Assembly (NCBI GenBank): GCA_900554975.1
Contig: USJI01000011.1
Coordinates: forward strand, 1-10,795
DNA from: an uncultured Ruminococcus sp.
GTDB lineage: Bacteria; Bacillota; Clostridia; Oscillospirales; Ruminococcaceae
DNA: 10,795 bases
Reading direction: 5' to 3'
Shown here: positions 7,537-10,795 of the stretch, piece by piece
Position numbering within the stretch: position 1 is the first letter of the stretch
Layout of the letters: each line of letters begins with the position of its first letter
The notes under the pieces: model-generated
The model's database searches: none
The model's input: the letters and a program-made list of their open reading frames with translations, nothing else
What the model was told of the DNA's origin: nothing
Program-made: the position numbers and the translations under genes

Positions 7537-7765
7537 CTGTGACGGGAACGTATCCGGAAAATTCCTTCTTCAGAGAGCCCGGTATGATGAAAAAGGGTGC
7601 CGGAATTTCCGGAAAACTATCCTCCCCGAGCAGACGGCTGAAAGGCTTTGCTGATTAAGCTGCTCCGGTCTTCCCCCGTTATAAGGGAAACGTATTGTCA
7701 GATACGAAAATTATTGCTTTGAAGTGGTATAGCAGACCTTGTAAAACAGTCTGTCTTTAAAGCAA
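7537..7765 (+). promoter_or_regulatory. T-box riboswitch upstream of ilvA, probably tRNA-Ile specific
   Basis: This leader shows the parts of a T-box in order. At the base of Stem I, CTG(T)GA (7537-7542) faces GAGCAG (7628-7633), giving tandem GA/AG pairs typical of the kink-turn. GGGA (7544-7547) pairs with TCCC (7623-7626). Above the specifier loop, TCCGGAAA plus TTCC (7553-7565) pairs with GGAA plus TTTCCGGA (7602-7613). The distal arm has the AGAGAGCC and GATGA elements (7572-7590). In the specifier loop ATC (7619-7621) is the best codon reading, i.e. Ile, but ACT or TAT cannot be excluded by eye. Stem III is CGTAT/ATACG (7691-7706). The antiterminator is very clear: an 11-bp helix 7714-7724/7755-7765, a seven-base bulge TGGTATA (7725-7731; consensus TGGNACC, its TGGT matching a tRNA ACCA end), and a 6-bp helix 7732-7737/7749-7754. 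A possible promoter, TTGATA at 7488-7493, lies inside the preceding gene. Confidence 0.88.
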
Positions 7766-7794
7766 AATTAAAATGAAATGGATGTATTTTTACT

Positions 7795-8991
7795 ATGCTT
7801 ACTCTCGATAAAGTTTATAATGCAAATTATGTGCTTAAAGATGTTATCAGAAAGACTTCTCTGATACACGCACCAAAACTTAACCCGGAAAGTGAAATTT
7901 ATCTGAAAACTGAAAATCTTCAGATTACAGGTTCTTTTAAGGTAAGAGGAGCTTACTATAAGATTTCCCAGCTCAGCGATGAGGAAAAAGCAAAGGGCGT
8001 TATCGCCTGCTCTGCCGGAAACCATGCACAGGGTGTTGCACTTGCCGCAACAAAGAACGGAATCAAATCCCTTATCTGCCTGCCTGACGGCGCACCTATC
8101 TCCAAGGTGGAAGCAACAAAGGGATATGGTGCAGAGGTTTGTCTGGTTGAGGGCGTTTATGACGACGCATATAACAAGGCTATTCAGTTAAGAGATGAAA
8201 AGGGTTACACATTTATCCACCCATTTGATGATGAAAACGTTATTGCAGGTCAGGGTACCATAGGTCTGGAGCTTCTGGATCAGCTTCCGGACGTTGACGC
8301 TGTTATCGTTCCTGTCGGCGGCGGCGGACTTATTTCAGGTGTTGCATTCACTATCAAGCAGCTGAAACCTGAAATCAAGGTTTACGGCGTTCAGGCAAGC
8401 GGTGCACCAAGTATGGTTCAGTCACTTGACCATGGAAAAATAGAATGCCTTGACAAGGTTGACACTATTGCAGACGGAATCAAGGTAAAGGAACCGGGCG
8501 TTAATACTTTTGAATTTTGCCAGAAATATGTTGATGAGATCGTAACAGTAACCGATGATGAAATCTCATCTGCTATACTTGCACTTATTGAACAGCACAA
8601 GCTGATTTCAGAAGGTGCGGGAGCTGTTTCAGTCGCAGCGGCAATGTTCAACAAGGTTCCTGTAAAGGGCAAGAAGGTTGTCTGCCTTGTATCCGGAGGA
8701 AACATTGATGTAACTATCCTTTCAAGAGTTATAAAAAGAGGTCTGCTCAAATCCGGACGTTCTGATTCAATTAACCTTGAACTTATTGACAAGCCGGGAC
8801 AGCTTCGTGACGTTTCAAAGATAATCGCTGACCTCGGCGGAAACGTTATTGCTATCCACCACGAAAGAGCAAGTGAAAATTCAGATATCAACGGCTGTTA
8901 TCTGAGAATACTTCTCGAAACAAGAAACTTTGACCATAAAATGGCAATTCGTGAAGCTCTTACAAATGCCGGTTTTAAAATAGTTGAGTAA
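7795..8991 (+). CDS. ilvA: Threonine deaminase (threonine ammonia-lyase) with C-terminal ACT domain
   Basis: This PLP enzyme of 398 residues deaminates L-threonine to 2-oxobutanoate and ammonia, the committed step to isoleucine. The PLP-binding lysine is Lys49 in GSFKVRGA. SAGNHAQG (73-80) and the phosphate-binding PVGGGGLISG (173-182) are intact, and CLVSGGNID (297-305) closes the catalytic domain. Residues about 326-398 form a single ACT-like domain (LIDKPGQLRDVSKIIADLGG), giving the ~400-residue TdcB-plus-ACT architecture rather than the ~515-residue E. coli IlvA with two such modules. The ACT domain could bind isoleucine or valine (inference). The T-box in front favours the biosynthetic role over a catabolic TdcB. 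The ribosome binding site is weak: the best match is GGATG at 7780-7784. No upstream in-frame ATG exists in the leader, so 7795 is the start. Confidence 0.93.
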   Translation: MLTLDKVYNANYVLKDVIRKTSLIHAPKLNPESEIYLKTENLQITGSFKVRGAYYKISQLSDEEKAKGVIACSAGNHAQGVALAATKNGIKSLICLPDGAPISKVEATKGYGAEVCLVEGVYDDAYNKAIQLRDEKGYTFIHPFDDENVIAGQGTIGLELLDQLPDVDAVIVPVGGGGLISGVAFTIKQLKPEIKVYGVQASGAPSMVQSLDHGKIECLDKVDTIADGIKVKEPGVNTFEFCQKYVDEIVTVTDDEISSAILALIEQHKLISEGAGAVSVAAAMFNKVPVKGKKVVCLVSGGNIDVTILSRVIKRGLLKSGRSDSINLELIDKPGQLRDVSKIIADLGGNVIAIHHERASENSDINGCYLRILLETRNFDHKMAIREALTNAGFKIVE

Positions 8992-9018
8992 CATTATTCC
9001 GCAAAGAGCGAAATAATG
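8992..9018 (+). other. Hairpin between ilvA and ridA
   Basis: CATTATTCCGC (8992-9002) pairs with GCGAAATAATG (9008-9018) around a five-base AAAGA loop, 10 of 11 pairs, starting directly after the ilvA stop. No U-run follows, so it is not a standard terminator. It may stabilise or help process the transcript; the function is unknown. Confidence 0.5.
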
Positions 9019-9058
9019 CTGCAAATAAAATTCACAAACAAAAACGGAGGTTTTTATC

Positions 9059-9433
9059 ATGGCAGAAATTATTTATACTGACAAAGCACCGGAAGCTTTA
9101 GGCCCTTATTCACAGGCTATCGTTTCAGGAAATATGGTTTTCACATCAGGTCAGATAGGCATCAACCCTGCAACAGGAGCTGTTGAAGCAACTGACATTG
9201 AAGGTCAGACAGAACAGGTTATGAAAAATCTGGACGCTGTTCTCACAAAGGCAGGCACATCTTTTGCAAAGGCTGTCAAGACAACCTGCTTTTTAAAGAA
9301 TATGTCTGATTTCGCCGCATTCAACGGTGTTTACGGAAAGTATTTCACATCAAAACCTGCAAGAAGCTGTGTTGCAGTAAAGGAACTTCCGAAGGACGTT
9401 CTCGTTGAAGTTGAAGTTATTGCTGAAAAGTAA
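9059..9433 (+). CDS. ridA: RidA family reactive enamine/imine deaminase
   Basis: This RidA (YjgF/YER057c/UK114) protein of 124 residues is a cytoplasmic homotrimer by family. It hydrolyses 2-aminoacrylate and 2-aminocrotonate/iminobutanoate, unstable intermediates released by PLP dehydratases such as IlvA, and so protects other PLP enzymes. Family landmarks are GPYSQA (15-20, with Tyr17), FTSGQIGINP (28-37) and ARSCVAVKELP (101-111). Arg102, Cys104 and Glu117 match the E. coli active-site positions Arg105, Cys107 and Glu120, so catalytic competence is expected. A strong GGAGG (9046-9050) lies 8 bases before the ATG. It is 67 bases downstream of ilvA with only a hairpin between and the terminator just after, so both are probably made from the T-box-controlled transcript. 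Confidence 0.96.
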   Translation: MAEIIYTDKAPEALGPYSQAIVSGNMVFTSGQIGINPATGAVEATDIEGQTEQVMKNLDAVLTKAGTSFAKAVKTTCFLKNMSDFAAFNGVYGKYFTSKPARSCVAVKELPKDVLVEVEVIAEK

Positions 9434-9448
9434 TCCGATACATAAAAA

Positions 9449-9477
9449 CCCCGACAGGAAATCTGTCGGGGTTTTTT
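9449..9477. terminator. Bidirectional intrinsic terminator between ridA and the convergent gene
   Basis: CCCCGACAG (9449-9457) pairs perfectly with CTGTCGGGG (9463-9471) around the loop GAAAT. It is followed by six T (9472-9477) and preceded by five A (9444-9448), so it can work on both strands. It ends the ilvA-ridA transcript and the minus-strand gene whose stop codon (9476-9478) touches the T-run. Confidence 0.95.
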
Positions 9478-10024
9478 AATAAATCATATAGTCGCGTTCA
9501 AAAAGCTCCTCATACATCTGGTCTTTGAGAAATTGTTCAGGAACCCGCTCGATAAGCTTACGTCTTATAAACTCCTTGCTTTTCTGCTGATATGCGGGCA
9601 TGAAGTTCAGTGCAAGAATATGATGCAGTTCCCTTTTCCACAAAAGCTCAAGCTGCTTGCGGAGTTTCACTTTCGGGTTTTCACCATGCGGTCTTACAAG
9701 TTCTACTTCCACGCCGTTTTCCGTTTCAAATACACAGAAAATCCCCCAGTAATCAGGAATATGCTTTTCAACACCCTTGCGGTGCTTTTTTCCGACCACA
9801 ACGTAATTATAATCGAAAAATATGTCATAATTCCTGACCTGTGACGACAGACGTGTATATGTATCGTTATCACTCTTTATTTCAAATCCGATAAGCCCAT
9901 GCTCAGTAACGGCATAAATATCCGCCCTTGAAGTGTTTATGGGTATCTCCTCAAACGTTCTGTGCTTGCCGTAATTGTAATCAAGGTATACAAACAAAGC
10001 CTCTCGTATGCCCGGATCAAGCAT
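9476..10024 (-). CDS. sce7726-like protein with a PD-(D/E)XK-type motif
   Basis: This predicted soluble protein of 182 residues resembles the sce7726 family of unknown function. The N-terminal half carries a nuclease-fold signature: TSRADIYAV (31-39, Asp35), then GFEIKSD (46-52, Glu48 and Lys50), then a polar stretch with Gln62. This spacing is that of PD-(D/E)XK enzymes and of Holliday-junction-resolvase-like folds. Next come VVVGKKH (75-81) and IPDYWGIFCV (89-98), then RPHGENPKV (111-119) and a helical, charged C-terminal part with LLWKREL (127-133), consistent with the family order. Catalysis is plausible but unproven. The ATG overlaps the TAA of the upstream flavoprotein gene by one base (TAATG), indicating translational coupling, and its ribosome binding site (GGGAAG in that gene's end) is modest. 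Confidence 0.8.
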   Translation of the reverse strand: MLDPGIREALFVYLDYNYGKHRTFEEIPINTSRADIYAVTEHGLIGFEIKSDNDTYTRLSSQVRNYDIFFDYNYVVVGKKHRKGVEKHIPDYWGIFCVFETENGVEVELVRPHGENPKVKLRKQLELLWKRELHHILALNFMPAYQQKSKEFIRRKLIERVPEQFLKDQMYEELFERDYMIY

Positions 10025-10563
10025 TACAGATTTCTTCCCATTTCATAAGCCTTTTTCATAGCGGATTCCCTGTCGCTGTCGCCGCCGATTATAAGCTTTC
10101 CTGCAAGTTCCATTCCCTTGCCTGTGAATGTGCTTAAATACCAGTCATATTTTTCAGGATATTTTTCATAGCTTTCCGGTGCGCCCTGTGCAAAAATTCC
10201 GGCAATCTTTATACCCGGCTGAAGTCTTGATGACTTGTCCGGATTGTTCATGCAGTAATGTCTGTTCATGAATGTTATCATAGGCCCTGCAATATTTGCA
10301 TAGTAGTTCGGCGAAGTGACCAGAAGCGCTGAACAGACGTGAAGTGCCTTGTAATATTTTTGCATATCGTCTTCAATTACGCAGTCTGTACCGTTTTTAC
10401 GACAGCTTCCGCAGCCGGTACAACCCTTTATTTCCATGTCGTTTGCATAAAATATTTCCGCTTCATAGCCTGCATCTTCCGCACCCTTTATAAACTGCTT
10501 TGCCGCCGCTGAAGAAACAGAATTTTCTCTTGAACTTCCCAGAACTGCAACCAACTTTTTCAT
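10024..10563 (-). CDS. Flavodoxin-fold NAD(P)H:FMN oxidoreductase, iron-sulfur-flavoprotein-like
   Basis: This flavodoxin-like protein of 179 residues is from the NADPH-dependent FMN reductase family. An N-terminal beta strand leads into the FMN phosphate loop GSSRENSVSS (9-18), and TSPNYYANIAGPM (about 84-96) is the second flavin-contacting segment. It also carries the compact cysteine set Cys48, Cys51, Cys54 and Cys61 in CTGCGSC...DC, a CX2CX2CX6C pattern like the CX2CX2CX4-7C cluster ligands of iron-sulfur flavoproteins, which take electrons from ferredoxin. A [4Fe-4S] cluster is therefore plausible (inference); some relatives keep the motif, and its loading cannot be read from sequence. 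The start has GGAGG at 10573-10577, 9 bases upstream. A ferredoxin gene lies just upstream on the same strand and the sce7726-like gene follows with a one-base overlap. Substrate unknown. Confidence 0.88.
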   Translation of the reverse strand: MKKLVAVLGSSRENSVSSAAAKQFIKGAEDAGYEAEIFYANDMEIKGCTGCGSCRKNGTDCVIEDDMQKYYKALHVCSALLVTSPNYYANIAGPMITFMNRHYCMNNPDKSSRLQPGIKIAGIFAQGAPESYEKYPEKYDWYLSTFTGKGMELAGKLIIGGDSDRESAMKKAYEMGRNL

Positions 10564-10572
10564 ATCAAACTA

Positions 10573-10577
10573 CCTCC
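10573..10577 (-). promoter_or_regulatory. Ribosome binding site of the flavoprotein gene
   Basis: On the minus strand this reads GGAGG, nine bases before the ATG at 10563; it supports that start. Confidence 0.85.
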
Positions 10578-10587
10578 GTAATAAGTG

Positions 10588-10615
10588 TTTATACAAAAAA
10601 GAAACACCTCATCAA
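10588..10615 (-). promoter_or_regulatory. Candidate promoter overlapping the ferredoxin terminator
   Basis: Read on the minus strand, TTGATG (10610-10615) and TATAAA (10588-10593) are 16 bases apart, four and five of six matches to the sigma-A boxes. The -35 would lie in the terminator loop. Transcription would start near 10581, just ahead of the ribosome binding site, giving a very short leader for the flavoprotein gene. Confidence 0.45.
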
Positions 10616-10634
10616 AGTGAAAAGGTGTTCTTTT
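10595..10634 (-). terminator. Intrinsic terminator after the ferredoxin gene
   Basis: On the minus strand AAAAGAACACC pairs with GGTGTTTCTTTT, with one extra T as a bulge, around a 15-base loop, and is followed by a T-run (the plus strand has six A at 10595-10600). It lies about 10 bases after the ferredoxin stop codon. The plus strand also has a T-rich tail, so it could be weakly bidirectional. Confidence 0.8.
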
Positions 10635-10643
10635 GCTTTTTAA

Positions 10644-10795
<152 letters not shown>

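Noticed and set aside
7419..7658. 79-codon open frame crossing the end of the ATPase gene and the T-box leader
   Set aside because: It overlaps the ATPase gene in another frame, has no ribosome binding site, and runs through RNA structure that explains the sequence better.

Overview
The window comes from a low- to mid-GC anaerobic Firmicute, most likely a Ruminococcus-like member of the Oscillospiraceae/Ruminococcaceae. This is inferred from four things: a clostridial 2[4Fe-4S] ferredoxin, short clostridial/archaeal-type LeuC and LeuD, a T-box leader, and strong GGAGG-type ribosome binding sites. No species can be fixed from the sequence alone. Nearly the whole window is a branched-chain amino acid (BCAA) biosynthesis locus, with a short flavoprotein/ferredoxin region on the opposite strand at the right end.

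Layout, left to right. Positions 1-260 hold the 3' end of ilvC. A 165-base gap with a candidate promoter and terminator-like hairpins leads into ilvD (426-2087). Three genes with no direct BCAA role follow: a two-pass membrane protein resembling DUF3592, an AT-rich unrecognised 114-residue protein, and a YbaK/ProX-type aminoacyl-tRNA deacylase. Then come leuC, leuD and leuB, tightly spaced, and a DUF815-type P-loop ATPase (6320-7513) that starts 18 bases after leuB. A 281-base gap (7514-7794) contains a T-box riboswitch, read here as isoleucine-responsive. It precedes ilvA (threonine deaminase) and ridA, and the unit ends at a strong terminator (9449-9477).

On the minus strand, converging on that terminator, are a gene for a sce7726-like PD-(D/E)XK-fold protein and, upstream of it, a flavodoxin-fold NAD(P)H:FMN oxidoreductase with an iron-sulfur-flavoprotein-like cysteine motif. 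Their stop and start codons overlap by one base. Further upstream is the 3' part of a ferredoxin gene with its own terminator.

How the genes work together: IlvA makes 2-oxobutanoate from threonine, and RidA removes the reactive enamine/imine intermediate that IlvA releases. IlvC and IlvD carry out the shared isoleucine/valine steps. LeuCD and LeuB take 2-isopropylmalate to 2-oxoisocaproate for leucine. The T-box ties ilvA-ridA expression to uncharged tRNA, best read as tRNA-Ile. I see no clear evidence of a wholly new multi-gene system. The items most worth checking are the T-box without an obvious terminator, the folded leader before ilvD, the DUF815 ATPase and orphan genes embedded in the BCAA operon, and the flavoprotein/sce7726 pair.
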